Below are positions 1 through 8,961 of a DNA stretch of 64,000 nucleotides, one piece after another (within the stretch, counting starts at the first letter, position 1; each line of letters begins with the position of its first letter). The notes under the pieces were generated by a model, which saw only the letters and a program-made list of their open reading frames with translations, ran no database searches and was not told where the DNA came from. This DNA is from Gelidibacter mesophilus DSM 14095. GTDB taxonomy: Bacteria; Bacteroidota; Bacteroidia; Flavobacteriales; Flavobacteriaceae. Location of the stretch: positions 62,001 to 126,000 of the forward strand of contig NZ_AUHD01000010.1 in the NCBI RefSeq assembly GCF_000423005.1, read 5' to 3'. A program made the translations under genes and the position numbers.

Positions 1-1
1 T

Positions 2-523
2 ATGCTCAAAGAAAAAACGGGTCAGTTTTATTCTGACTTTGTTTTGGGAAATAACTTGGCTGCTGTTTATGAAGTGCCTTTTATCAATGCAGCTGCCTGG
101 TTAATTTCTCGCAAATGTTTGGAAACCGTTGGAGGATTTGACCCCTTGTTTTTTCATTATGGAGAAGATGAGAATTATTGTCAGCGAGTTGTATTTCATG
201 ATCTTAAAATTGGAGTATTGCCACAATGTTATGTTATTCACGATAGAGAATATCGTCAAAAAAATAAATCAAGAATGTTTAGCAAAGCATACTATAATAT
301 GGCTGAAATATCGTATAAAATAAAACTGGCGAACATATTGCTACCGTTTACAATAAAAAAAAGTATAAGAATAGTCGAACGAGGAGTTTTTAAGATGTTT
401 ATACAATTAAGAATAAAAAAAGCTTATGGTTTTTCAAAAGAATTTATCCTTTTGAAAAGCATCTGTAAAGATATTGAAGAAAGTAGAAAAAGAAACTTGT
501 CAAAAGGATCTCATTATTTATAG
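2..523 (+). CDS. Glycosyltransferase family 2, C-terminal part (cut by window edge)
   Basis: This is the C-terminal 173 residues of a GT2 glycosyltransferase that probably adds a sugar to a surface-polysaccharide repeat unit at the inner membrane. Visible is the acceptor-side half of the GT-A fold: a GGFDP-FFHYGEDENYCQR motif at about residues 44-63, the usual GGFDE.F..Y.ED.D..LR block whose acidic residues help catalysis. The nucleotide-binding N-terminal half (DDGSTD and DxD motifs) is missing, so the gene almost certainly starts upstream and the ATG at position 2 is internal. The C-terminal 90 residues are Lys/Arg-rich, as in many membrane-associated GT2 enzymes. The DNA is AT-rich like the next three genes, which lie 17-48 bp apart on the same strand. 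Confidence 0.85.
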   Translation: MLKEKTGQFYSDFVLGNNLAAVYEVPFINAAAWLISRKCLETVGGFDPLFFHYGEDENYCQRVVFHDLKIGVLPQCYVIHDREYRQKNKSRMFSKAYYNMAEISYKIKLANILLPFTIKKSIRIVERGVFKMFIQLRIKKAYGFSKEFILLKSICKDIEESRKRNLSKGSHYL

Positions 524-540
524 GATTAAATTTTTTAAAG

Positions 541-1452
541 GTGTCAAATAAACATTTAGTCTCAATAATAATTCCAACATTTAATCGAGCAAGCATGCTT
601 CTTGAGACTCTTGATAGTGTTTTGAATCAAACATATTCTAATTGGGAATGTATTGTGGTGGACGACGGAAGTACTGATGAAACATCTCATTTGATTAAAG
701 AATATTGCCTTAAAGATGCGCGATTTCAGTATCACCACAGGCCAAAGAATAGATTAAAAGGGGGGAATGCAGCACGCAATTATGGGTTTGAAATGAGTAA
801 AGGCGATTATGTAAATTGGTTTGATAGTGATGATATTATGTTGCCTAATAAAATAGAATTAAAGTTGCAATTGTTGTTAAATTCATCTTGTGACTTTGTG
901 GTTTGCAAAGGTGCGATATATGAAAATTTACCAGCAATTGATCCCATTCCGTGGCCATTACATCTAGGAGGTAATATTATATTCAATCATGTGTGTGGTC
1001 GCATTGCTTTTGTCACCAATGGACCTTTGTTTAAAAAAGATTTTTTATTGCAAAACATGCCTCTATATAATGAAAGTCTTCTGATTAGACAGGAGTGGGA
1101 GTTTTTTAATAGATTATTGATAACCAAACCCAAAATAGAAGTTATTAAAAAACCTTTGTATTTATTTAGAATGTCACAATCAGGTATTAGAAGAGGGAGG
1201 GATGTTTTAAAGATAAAATGTAAAATTGAGGCAGAACGATTAACATTTTTAAATTTGAAAAATAAAAATTGCTTAAACAATTTTGAGGATTATCAATATC
1301 GTAAGATAATGATAAGACGATGCATAACTTTCTACAGTGCCTTTCAAAGTAAAGATAGGTTCAAGGAACTTTTTTTTACTTTGAGTACAATTTTTTTAGC
1401 AATTGATTTCAACTTCTTAAAAACACACTTACAAGAAAAGTACAAATCATAA
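541..1452 (+). CDS. Glycosyltransferase family 2
   Basis: A 303-residue inverting GT2 enzyme of the surface-glycan locus. The GT-A fold opens with VSIIIPTFNR (about 7-16). The nucleotide-binding DDGSTDE is at 41-47 and the metal-binding DxD equivalent FDSDD is at 94-98. The start is GTG at 541; no nearby ATG precedes the conserved first strand, and residue 7 already begins it, so GTG is the best choice. The gene follows the previous one by 17 bp and precedes the next by 39 bp, suggesting one transcript. The donor and acceptor sugars cannot be read from sequence. The AT-rich codon use matches its two downstream neighbours and differs from the neuB-neuC pair further on. Confidence 0.9.
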   Translation: MSNKHLVSIIIPTFNRASMLLETLDSVLNQTYSNWECIVVDDGSTDETSHLIKEYCLKDARFQYHHRPKNRLKGGNAARNYGFEMSKGDYVNWFDSDDIMLPNKIELKLQLLLNSSCDFVVCKGAIYENLPAIDPIPWPLHLGGNIIFNHVCGRIAFVTNGPLFKKDFLLQNMPLYNESLLIRQEWEFFNRLLITKPKIEVIKKPLYLFRMSQSGIRRGRDVLKIKCKIEAERLTFLNLKNKNCLNNFEDYQYRKIMIRRCITFYSAFQSKDRFKELFFTLSTIFLAIDFNFLKTHLQEKYKS

Positions 1453-1491
1453 TATGACAAAGATCTAAATATAAAATTACCTATTGAGAAC

Positions 1492-2334
1492 ATGAATAAC
1501 TTTTTTTTAGTCATACCCACACGAGATAGAATAGATTTTTTATCTAATTTGCTTTTAGATCTGAATGAATTCTGTAATCATATTTCGCATGTTGTAATTG
1601 TAGATCAAAGTATAATAAAAAATGATGTTCATATTTCATCTTTAAACTTAAAATATAAATATACCATTTTTGAAAATGATAGAAAGTTTTCCGTCAACCA
1701 TTCAAGAAATTTGGCGTTACGTGCATATAAAAATGAAGAATGGTTGTTTTTTCTAGACGATGACTTACGTATTCCCGCATTTGCATTTAATCAAATAGTT
1801 CAGGAGTTAGCCCCCAAAATCATTGATGTCCTAATTCCTGGTATCATTAGAAATGATCTATACACGAAGAAATTCGAATATGATTCCATTTTTGAAACAC
1901 TTGCGAAACCGCATGACTTTTCAAAAAGTAGATTTCGTCTACAAGTAAGTTCTGGATTAAATATTGTGAACGCTGATGTTTTTAAAGAGGCAGGTTTTTA
2001 TTTTGACGAAAACTTTACAATTTGGGGTGATGATTGGGATTACGGCTTGCGTTTATTAAAGGCCGGGGCAATTATATATTACCAGCCTAAAATACTTGTT
2101 GAACATCTTGACACTTATTCAGGTGGTCAGAGAGATAAATCCAAGAGCATGGACGTTAAGCTAGAAAAGAGTAAACTCTATTTCTATTTAATACATAAGC
2201 ATTTTTCTAAAACTGCTTTTAAGAGAGAATATTATCTAATTCTATTGCAAAGTCTAAAGTTGTTTGCAAAGGGTAACTTTAGAGAATTAAGAACACATTT
2301 GAAAGCATATAATCTTTTTAAGAAAATGATTTAA
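1492..2334 (+). CDS. Glycosyltransferase family 2
   Basis: A 280-residue GT2-like enzyme. It begins with FLVIPTRDR (5-13), has VVIVDQS (34-40) where most GT2 enzymes have VDDGS, the metal-binding LDDD at 88-91 and the acceptor-side GDDWDYGLRL block at 179-188. The SVNHSRNLAL segment (67-76) matches the usual xxARNxG loop. The VDQS variant is common among capsule GT2 proteins that handle less usual donors, but the sugar cannot be predicted. It lies 7 bp before the next glycosyltransferase and shares its AT-rich composition, so the two are probably co-transcribed and acquired together. Confidence 0.85.
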   Translation: MNNFFLVIPTRDRIDFLSNLLLDLNEFCNHISHVVIVDQSIIKNDVHISSLNLKYKYTIFENDRKFSVNHSRNLALRAYKNEEWLFFLDDDLRIPAFAFNQIVQELAPKIIDVLIPGIIRNDLYTKKFEYDSIFETLAKPHDFSKSRFRLQVSSGLNIVNADVFKEAGFYFDENFTIWGDDWDYGLRLLKAGAIIYYQPKILVEHLDTYSGGQRDKSKSMDVKLEKSKLYFYLIHKHFSKTAFKREYYLILLQSLKLFAKGNFRELRTHLKAYNLFKKMI

Positions 2335-2340
2335 ATCACT

Positions 2341-3252
2341 ATGGATTTTATTAAGGATTCAATATCCATCCTGATTTCGACTAAAAATCGATTGGAAGAT
2401 TTAAAAAAAACTTTAAATAATATTAATCATCTTATTGGTCGAAATGATGTGATCTGTGTTATTTATGACGATGGGTCGACAGATGGAACATCAGCCTATA
2501 TTTCTGAGTACTATCCTGATATTATACTTTATATCAATATCGTTTCAAAAGGATATATCTACTGCAGAAATAAAATGCTTAATGCGGTTACAACTGAATT
2601 CGCTATTTCTGTTGATGATGATGCTCATTTTATAACGGAGAACCCATTGGGTTTAATAACTGAGTTTTTTGATAAAAATCCTAGGGTAGGACTTCTGGGT
2701 TTTAGAGTATATTGGTCAAAGAATGAAATTTTTAATCACTTCACTACAGAAATACCTGTCAGAATGCAAAGTTTTGTTGGTTGTGCACATGTTTGGCGGA
2801 TGCAAGCTTGGAAAGATATTGCCGATTATCCTGAATGGTTCATTTTTTATGGAGAAGAAAATTTTGCGTCCTACGAATTATTTAAACAAAAATGGGAAAT
2901 ATATTATTTGCCAGAAGTATTAGTACAGCATCGCGTTGACTTACATGAAAGAAAAAACAAAGGAGACTTTGGTTTACGTCAGAGACGGTCATTATGTTCA
3001 GGATGGAGTTTATTTTTTTTATTTATTCCTTTCTCTAAAATACCTCGATTAATGGCTTATACCATTTGGATGCAATTGAAGCTGAAAGTTTTTAAAGGTG
3101 ACATTACGGCTTTAAAATCAATTTTTTTAGGTCTGATAGATCTCGCGGTAAAAATGCCTAAGAATTTGACTCATCGGAATGCTTTAACTGAGAAAGAGTA
3201 TATTGCCTATAAATCAATTGAGGAGGCAAAAATTTATTGGAAACCAGAATAA
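2341..3252 (+). CDS. Glycosyltransferase family 2
   Basis: A 303-residue GT2 enzyme. SISILISTKNR (8-18) is the first strand, YDDGSTDGT (42-50) the nucleotide-binding motif, and SVDDDAHF (90-97) carries the DxD metal site. The FYGEEN block near residue 170 is the acceptor-side acidic motif. The C-terminal third is basic and partly hydrophobic (WSLFFLFIPF near 222-231), suggesting attachment to the inner membrane face. It is the last gene of the AT-rich block; the DNA becomes clearly more GC-rich after the 48-bp gap to neuB. Confidence 0.88.
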   Translation: MDFIKDSISILISTKNRLEDLKKTLNNINHLIGRNDVICVIYDDGSTDGTSAYISEYYPDIILYINIVSKGYIYCRNKMLNAVTTEFAISVDDDAHFITENPLGLITEFFDKNPRVGLLGFRVYWSKNEIFNHFTTEIPVRMQSFVGCAHVWRMQAWKDIADYPEWFIFYGEENFASYELFKQKWEIYYLPEVLVQHRVDLHERKNKGDFGLRQRRSLCSGWSLFFLFIPFSKIPRLMAYTIWMQLKLKVFKGDITALKSIFLGLIDLAVKMPKNLTHRNALTEKEYIAYKSIEEAKIYWKPE

Positions 3253-3300
3253 ATTCGGACTAGATATATTAATCTCCTAATCTTTTAATTCATAGTTGAA

Positions 3301-4305
3301 ATGGTTCAACCTTTTATAATAGCCGAAATCGCCCAAGCCCACGACGGCAGTCTGGGGATGGCACATGCTTATATTGACGCGGTGGCCAAAACAGGATGCC
3401 AGGCCATCAAATTCCAGACCCATATTGCCGAGGCTGAAAGCAGCATCCATGAACCTTTTAGGGTACAGTTTTCCAAACAGGACGCCACCCGTTTTGACTA
3501 TTGGAAACGTATGGAGTTTACTTTAGAGCAATGGAAAGGTTTAAAACAGCATTGCGATGAGGTGGGGCTTGAGTTTATAAGTTCCCCTTTTAGTAATGCT
3601 GCGGTCGATCTGTTGGAACAGGTGGGGGTCAAACGCTATAAGATTGGGTCTGGAGAAGTCACTAATTTGCTGTTATTGGAAAAAATTGCCCAAACAGGTA
3701 AACCCGTGATTGTATCGTCGGGCATGAGTTCTTTAAGGGAACTTGATAAAACGGTGGCTTTTTTAACCGAGCGCAACGTGGACGTTTCCATCTTGCAGTG
3801 CACCACGGCTTATCCGACAAGTCCTGAAGAGTACGGCCTCAATGTGATCCAGGAACTAAAAGCGAGATATGGCCTGCCCGTGGGGTTTTCGGACCATTCG
3901 TCCTCCATTGAAGCGTGTATTGCCGCCGTGGCGCTGGGCGCTGAACTTTTAGAGTTTCACGTGGTGTTTGATAAGGACATGTTTGGGCCCGATGCCAAAG
4001 CTTCCTTAAATTTCACTGAAGCCACCCAATTGGTCAAAGCCGTTTCCAATATCTCGACGGCCTTGTCCCATCCCACTGACAAGGAGAACACAACACAATT
4101 TTCAGATCTTAAACAGATCTTTGAAAAATCGCTGGCGGTCAATAAAAATTTGAGAAAGGGAGCTGTGGTTCAGTTTTCTGATCTGGAGAGCAAAAAGCCT
4201 AAAGGGTTTGGGATTGATGCGTCCTTATTTGGGGAAGTGGTGGGGAAACGTTTAAAACATGATCTATCGAAATGGGCGTTTCTAAATTGGGGGGATTTGG
4301 AATGA
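3301..4305 (+). CDS. neuB: Nonulosonic acid synthase (NeuB family)
   Basis: A 334-residue NeuB-family synthase that condenses phosphoenolpyruvate with an N-acylated hexosamine (ManNAc for sialic acid, related sugars for legionaminic or pseudaminic acid). The TIM barrel shows AIKFQTH (35-41), KIGSGE (114-119), SSGMS (139-143), CTTAYP (167-172) and GFSDHS (195-200). The last about 60 residues are an antifreeze-like SAF domain (NKNLRKG to the end), which closes over the active site in this family. The segment at 218-236 reads EFHVVFDKDMFGPDAKASL where textbook members have an EKHFTL..-type sequence, so the substrate may not be plain ManNAc. It is followed by a 226-bp gap and then neuC and neuA, completing a CMP-nonulosonate route. 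Assignment to the family is secure; the exact sugar is not. Confidence 0.9.
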   Translation: MVQPFIIAEIAQAHDGSLGMAHAYIDAVAKTGCQAIKFQTHIAEAESSIHEPFRVQFSKQDATRFDYWKRMEFTLEQWKGLKQHCDEVGLEFISSPFSNAAVDLLEQVGVKRYKIGSGEVTNLLLLEKIAQTGKPVIVSSGMSSLRELDKTVAFLTERNVDVSILQCTTAYPTSPEEYGLNVIQELKARYGLPVGFSDHSSSIEACIAAVALGAELLEFHVVFDKDMFGPDAKASLNFTEATQLVKAVSNISTALSHPTDKENTTQFSDLKQIFEKSLAVNKNLRKGAVVQFSDLESKKPKGFGIDASLFGEVVGKRLKHDLSKWAFLNWGDLE

Positions 4306-4531
4306 TGGGTTGTGATGATTGGATTATTTAATGGGTTTGGGATAGGGATTTTATCGATTTCACGGATTGTTGGCGGATTAGAAAGTGGACATGGATTTAT
4401 CGGGTTTTCCTTGTTGTTTTGTTTTTGGAGTATGTCTTTAAGAAAAATAATTTAAAAGTACATTTTGGTCAATCATTTCTTAAAAATCTATAAAATTTGT
4501 ATTATTACGGATTGAAAGTACCAAACCATTT
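4306..4531. other. Intergenic spacer with degenerate C-poor words
   Basis: There is no coding sequence here. The plus strand is nearly free of C for its first 60 bases and consists of loosely repeated words such as GATGATTGGATTA and GGGTTTGGGATAGGGATT. It resembles the spacers at 13457-13500, 17140-17200 and 19001-19100. It separates neuB from neuC although their products act in one pathway, so it may carry a promoter, but I see no convincing one. Confidence 0.4.
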
Positions 4532-5689
4532 ATGACCAACCGAAAAATAGCTGTTGTCGTAACGGCAAGACCATCTTACAGTCGTGTCAAAACGGTATTA
4601 AAGGCCATTCAGGACCACCCGAATTTGGAATTACAGCTTATCGTGGCTGCTTCGGCCTTGTTGGAGCGCTACGGGTCTGCCGTTAATTATATTGAAGCGG
4701 ATGGCTTCACTATTGCGGCCAAGGTATTCAATGTATTGGAGGGCGAAAACCTCACCGCTGCCGCCAAGACCACTGGCATAGGCATTTTGGAATTGTCCAC
4801 CGTATTTGATAATCTAAAACCGGATATTGTGGTCACCGTGGCCGATCGGTTTGAAACCATGGCTACCGCCATTGCCGCCAGCTATATGAATATTCCCCTG
4901 GCGCATATTCAGGGCGGGGAGGTGACGGGCAACATTGATGAAAAAGTACGGCACGCCATTACCAAATTGGCCGATTACCATTTTGTGGCTTCGGAAGCGG
5001 CAAAAACCCGGGTGCTCAAATTAGGGGAGCAACCCGATTATGTGTTTAACACCGGATGTCCTTCCATCGATATCGCCAAGCTCATATCGAAATCAGACAG
5101 CTTAAATTTCAATCCCTATACCCGATACGGTGGGGTGGGGGCCCAACCCGACTTGTCCAACGGATATGTGGTGGTGATGCAACATCCGGTGACCACCGAA
5201 TACAAGGATTCTAGGCGTCATATAGAAGAAACCTTGGAGGTGGTCAGCCAATTGACTTTACCGGTATTGTGGTTTTGGCCCAATGTGGATGCCGGTGCCG
5301 ACGGGACTTCTTCGGGCATCCGTGCCTACAGGGAGCATCATGATCTACAACACATCCATTTTTTTAAAAACATGACCGGCGATGATTTTTTGACGCTCCT
5401 AAATCAGTCCGTCTGTTTGATTGGCAACAGTAGTGTGGGCATCAGGGAATGTGCCTATTTGGGGGTGCCGGTGGTTAATATCGGGACGCGGCAGCACCGT
5501 CGGGAACGAGGTGCGAACGTTATTGATGTACCTTACCAACGGGAGGCTATCTATAACGCCATTCAGCAACAGCTCAACACTAAAAAAACGGCTCCATCTT
5601 TAGTATATGGCGATGGTAATGCGGGAGAGAAGATTGCGGCGCATTTGGAGCGTTTGCCACTTCAGTTCCATAAAACGATTATGTATTGA
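4532..5689 (+). CDS. neuC: UDP-N-acetylglucosamine 2-epimerase, hydrolysing type (NeuC family)
   Basis: A 385-residue enzyme of the NeuC/WecB superfamily, expected to turn UDP-GlcNAc (or a UDP-diacetylated sugar in the legionaminic route) into free ManNAc or its analogue plus UDP. The GT-B-like fold shows VVVTARPSY (8-16), the catalytic DRFE (105-108), HIQGGEVTG (125-133) and DEKVRHAITKLAD (136-148) with the conserved His141. The C-terminal domain has GNSSVGIREC and GTRQHRRERG, the UDP-binding region. The RxxRxRG end and GGEVTGxIDExxRHAxTK are typical of hydrolysing NeuC rather than WecB. Its stop overlaps the neuA ATG by one base (TGATG), implying translational coupling. Confidence 0.9.
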   Translation: MTNRKIAVVVTARPSYSRVKTVLKAIQDHPNLELQLIVAASALLERYGSAVNYIEADGFTIAAKVFNVLEGENLTAAAKTTGIGILELSTVFDNLKPDIVVTVADRFETMATAIAASYMNIPLAHIQGGEVTGNIDEKVRHAITKLADYHFVASEAAKTRVLKLGEQPDYVFNTGCPSIDIAKLISKSDSLNFNPYTRYGGVGAQPDLSNGYVVVMQHPVTTEYKDSRRHIEETLEVVSQLTLPVLWFWPNVDAGADGTSSGIRAYREHHDLQHIHFFKNMTGDDFLTLLNQSVCLIGNSSVGIRECAYLGVPVVNIGTRQHRRERGANVIDVPYQREAIYNAIQQQLNTKKTAPSLVYGDGNAGEKIAAHLERLPLQFHKTIMY

Positions 5690-6390
5690 TGAACATATTG
5701 GGTCTTATACCAGCACGCGGCGGATCAAAAGGTGTTCCCGGAAAGAACATTAAACTTTTGGGAGATAAGCCTTTATTGCAATACACTACGGATATAGCAA
5801 AAGCTTCAAAGCGTTTGTCCAAGGTTGTGGTGAGTTCCGACGATGATCACATCATTGGTGTTGCAAAGGCTTTAGGCGTAGAGGCACCCTTTAAAAGACC
5901 GGCTCATTTGGCGGAAGATACCACACCAACCCTTCAAGTAATCCTGCATACCCTTGATTTTTATGCATCCCGAAACGAGTTTTTTGATGCGGTGTGTCTG
6001 TTGCAAGTAACGGCACCCTTTAGAACCGTAGCGTTTATGGATCGTGCTATCGAACAGTTTATTGAAAAGAGAACGGATTCCTTGATTTCTGTTTTGGAAG
6101 TTCCCCATGAATTTAATCCGCATTGGCTTTTTGAAGCGGACGAAAATCAAATACTGCACATTGCAACCGGCGAAAAAGAAATCATCACCCGCAGGCAGGA
6201 GTTACCAAAAGCTTTTTATAGAGATGGTAGCATTTATATTACCAAGACGGAAGTTCTTCAACACCAAGCGTCATTATACGGAGAAAGCACGGCTTACATC
6301 CAAGCATCAAAAGAATTTTATGTTAATATAGATACGCAAGCCGATTGGGAAAGAGCCGAACAAATGGCGGAGATTTTTAATAACTCATAA
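5689..6390 (+). CDS. neuA: CMP-nonulosonate cytidylyltransferase (NeuA family)
   Basis: A 233-residue enzyme that activates the nonulosonic acid with CTP to give the CMP-sugar donor. The N-terminus has the diagnostic IPARGGSKGVPGKN motif (7-20), followed by VSSDDDHI and LLQVTAPFR, and the C-terminal YRDGSIYITK region that contacts the sugar. I take the ATG at 5689, which overlaps the neuC stop as TGATG, over a TTG one codon upstream. Length is normal for NeuA/LegF single-domain forms. With neuB and neuC it completes a pathway from UDP-HexNAc to CMP-nonulosonate; no bacillosamine-type genes (needed for legionaminic acid) are in the window, but they could lie outside it. Confidence 0.9.
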   Translation: MNILGLIPARGGSKGVPGKNIKLLGDKPLLQYTTDIAKASKRLSKVVVSSDDDHIIGVAKALGVEAPFKRPAHLAEDTTPTLQVILHTLDFYASRNEFFDAVCLLQVTAPFRTVAFMDRAIEQFIEKRTDSLISVLEVPHEFNPHWLFEADENQILHIATGEKEIITRRQELPKAFYRDGSIYITKTEVLQHQASLYGESTAYIQASKEFYVNIDTQADWERAEQMAEIFNNS

Positions 6391-6409
6391 TGTATAAATT
6401 GACTTTCCC

Positions 6410-7816
6410 ATGGTGAAGCAAAAGAAAATCCTTTTTATAATCCCTGACGGGGTGAGTTTAAGGAACTTTGTTTATACCTCTTTTTATCAAGAAGCCCAAT
6501 CGACTGGCATCACGATAGTTTTTTTAAACCTGACCAGTTTTTCATTGGCGACTTTGGGATTAGATGAGGTGGTGCCTCAACCCATTAAACAACACCCATT
6601 GACGGACAGTTTTAAGAATGCCAAAAAACGCATAGAACTGAACCAATTCATCAAACGGTTTAAGGATCCCGTGTACCAGAAGTATTGGTTTGATCTGTCG
6701 TACCGAAATTTTTCTGCGGTAGTAAAAAGCAGCATTACCCAACTCTTGGTGACCATTTTAAATTCGGCTAAAGGATTAGGCATTTTAAGAAAGCAAATTC
6801 GATTCTTGGAGCGTCAAACCTCCTATTACACGTCCTGTAAAGAAATTTTGGAAACTCTGCAGCCCGATTTGGTCTATTGTGCAAGCCAGCGTTCCATCTT
6901 GGCCATAGCGCCAATTGAAGCCGCAAAGGCCCTTGGCATCCCGACCATAGGATTTGTGTATTCATGGGATAATTTGCCAAAATCCATGGTGGATGTTGAA
7001 ACCGATCATTACCACGTATGGAGCGACCACATGCAGCAAGAACTATTGACTTATTATCCTTTTGTGCGTCGTGATCAAATTACCGTGACGGGAACTCCAC
7101 AGTTTGAACCTCATTATAATTCAGTTTCCATACCGTCAAGAGATGGCTTTTATGCACAACATGGACTAAATCTGGCCAAAGACTATATTTGTTTTAGCGG
7201 TGATGATATAACGACCTCCCCACAAGATCCTCTGTATTTGCGGGACGTGGCACGAGCAGTGAGGACAATGAATACGAATAATGACAGGTTGGGAATTCTT
7301 TTTAGACGGTGTCCGGTGGATTTTAGCGATCGTTTTGATGCGGTCCTCAAGGAATTTGAAGATGTCATTATACCGATTTCGCCTTTATGGAAGTCGGTGG
7401 GTGAGGGATGGAACACCAAATTGCCGACCAAAGCAGATACCGTTTTATTGGCAACTATGGCAACGCATTGTAAGGCAGTGTTCAATCTGGGGTCTTCAAT
7501 GGTCTTTGACTTTGCCATCCATAACAAACCCTGCGGTTATATGAATTATCGTTATAATACTGAATCCATGTCTGAAAAAGGCGTACATGTTTACGATTAC
7601 GTGCATTTTAGATCGATGCCAAACTCTGATGCTGTTTTTTGGATCGATTCACCACAAATGATTTCGGAGTCGATTGAGAGGATGTTGAAGGACAGTTCAG
7701 AGGTGGTATCCCATGCCCAAGCTTGGTTTGAACATATTAATAAAGCACCTTTTCATGAAACATCTTCGCGTATCGTGACCAATATTTCCCAACGACTTCA
7801 AAAACCTGGAGTATGA
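6410..7816 (+). CDS. Putative GT-B-like glycan biosynthesis protein beside neuA
   Basis: A 468-residue protein that I cannot place in a named family. The layout suggests a GT-B glycosyltransferase: an N-terminal Rossmann-like start KKILFIIPDG (5-14), a helical insert (about 70-140), then QPDLVYCASQRS (151-162), ALGIPTIGFVYSWDNLP (174-190), a HVWSDHMQQELL segment (202-213) and VTGTPQFEPHY (226-236). The second half has GVHVYDYVHFRSM and AVFNLGSSMVFDFAIHNKP, which resembles the donor-site GxSS.. motif of capsule transferases of the CDP-glycerol/polysialyltransferase type. It lies 19 bp after neuA and overlaps the next glycosyltransferase by ATGA. Position and fold make it a candidate for the enzyme that uses the CMP-nonulosonate donor, which is inference. 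It has no signal peptide or membrane segment. Confidence 0.65.
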   Translation: MVKQKKILFIIPDGVSLRNFVYTSFYQEAQSTGITIVFLNLTSFSLATLGLDEVVPQPIKQHPLTDSFKNAKKRIELNQFIKRFKDPVYQKYWFDLSYRNFSAVVKSSITQLLVTILNSAKGLGILRKQIRFLERQTSYYTSCKEILETLQPDLVYCASQRSILAIAPIEAAKALGIPTIGFVYSWDNLPKSMVDVETDHYHVWSDHMQQELLTYYPFVRRDQITVTGTPQFEPHYNSVSIPSRDGFYAQHGLNLAKDYICFSGDDITTSPQDPLYLRDVARAVRTMNTNNDRLGILFRRCPVDFSDRFDAVLKEFEDVIIPISPLWKSVGEGWNTKLPTKADTVLLATMATHCKAVFNLGSSMVFDFAIHNKPCGYMNYRYNTESMSEKGVHVYDYVHFRSMPNSDAVFWIDSPQMISESIERMLKDSSEVVSHAQAWFEHINKAPFHETSSRIVTNISQRLQKPGV

Positions 7817-8961
7817 GGTCCGTTGCTTTTATTACTTCAGAATATCCGCACCCCAAAGTAAAACATGCTGCTGGGATCGGCACCAGTATAAAAAATTTAG
7901 CAGAAGCGCTTGCGGAAAAAGGACTAGCGGTGCACGTATTTGTTTACCATCAGGATACCGATGACATCATCAATGATGCCAGGGTAACGTTGCATTTGAT
8001 CAGCTCCAAAAAGTTTAGGATAGCCCAATGGTTTTTCTATAGAAAACACATCCAGAATCATGTCAATAAAGCCATAGTACGGTATCAAATTCAGATCGTC
8101 GAAGCACCCGACTGGACAGGCATTACGGCCTTTATGAAGTTTAAGGTGCCTTTGGTCATTCGTTTGCACGGGACGGATGCCTATTTTTGCCATCTCGAAA
8201 AGAGACCTCAAAAGTTTAAAAATTTTATGTTTGAAAAATTAGCCTTAAATGGGGCTAAAGGCTTTATAGCTCCTACCAATTATGCAGGCCAATTGACCGC
8301 TGGGATTTTTAGTTTGAGAAATGATACCATTACAACCATCCACCATGGATTGAAAATGGAAGATTTTGAGAATAATGCGCCAGCTGTTTTTAAAAGAAAT
8401 ACAATTCTTTATATTGGTACAATTATCAGAAAAAAAGGCGTTTTGGAACTTGCGCAGATATTCAATAAAGTGTTGGAAGTTAATGAAGAGGCGGAGTTGG
8501 TGTTAATCGGTAGTGATGCTCCAGATATCCAAATAGGAACAGGTTCAACCTATGCCTTAATGGAGCAGCATTTTTCAGAAAAGGCAAAACGACGTGTGCG
8601 CTATTTGGGGAGAGTAGCTTATAACGAAGTACAAGAGCATATAAAAAATGCCCATGTGTGTGTGTTTCCGTCTTTTGCTGAGACCCTTGGTATGGTGACC
8701 ATTGAGTCGATGGCACTGAAAAAACCGGTCGTTAATACCAATATCGGATGGGCGAAAGAGCTGATAGACGACGGGAGAAATGGTTTTCTGGAACATCCTT
8801 CTAATTTTAAGCAATATGCTGAAAAGATAGAGATGTTATTGAAGGATGAAACCCTATGCCAGCAAATGGGAGAGGCAGCTCGAAAAAAAGTGGAGCTCCA
8901 ATTTGATATTATTAAACAGGCTCAAACAACCTTAGAGTATTACAACACGATAGTACTATGA
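7813..8961 (+). CDS. Glycosyltransferase family 4
   Basis: A 382-residue retaining GT4 enzyme with the GT-B fold. The N-terminal domain begins MRSVAFITSEYPHP and has an AAGIGTSIKNLAEALAEKG glycine loop (19-37). PLVIRLHGTD (113-122) precedes the interdomain linker, and the C-terminal donor-binding domain has ILYIGTIIRKKGV (198-210) and the E-x7-E motif at Glu290 and Glu298 in FAETLGMVTIESMALKKPVV. It overlaps the upstream gene by ATGA (7813-7816) and the downstream methyltransferase by ATGA (8958-8961), so the three are translationally coupled. The cytosolic substrate is a lipid-linked glycan intermediate; the sugar is unknown. Confidence 0.92.
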   Translation: MRSVAFITSEYPHPKVKHAAGIGTSIKNLAEALAEKGLAVHVFVYHQDTDDIINDARVTLHLISSKKFRIAQWFFYRKHIQNHVNKAIVRYQIQIVEAPDWTGITAFMKFKVPLVIRLHGTDAYFCHLEKRPQKFKNFMFEKLALNGAKGFIAPTNYAGQLTAGIFSLRNDTITTIHHGLKMEDFENNAPAVFKRNTILYIGTIIRKKGVLELAQIFNKVLEVNEEAELVLIGSDAPDIQIGTGSTYALMEQHFSEKAKRRVRYLGRVAYNEVQEHIKNAHVCVFPSFAETLGMVTIESMALKKPVVNTNIGWAKELIDDGRNGFLEHPSNFKQYAEKIEMLLKDETLCQQMGEAARKKVELQFDIIKQAQTTLEYYNTIVL

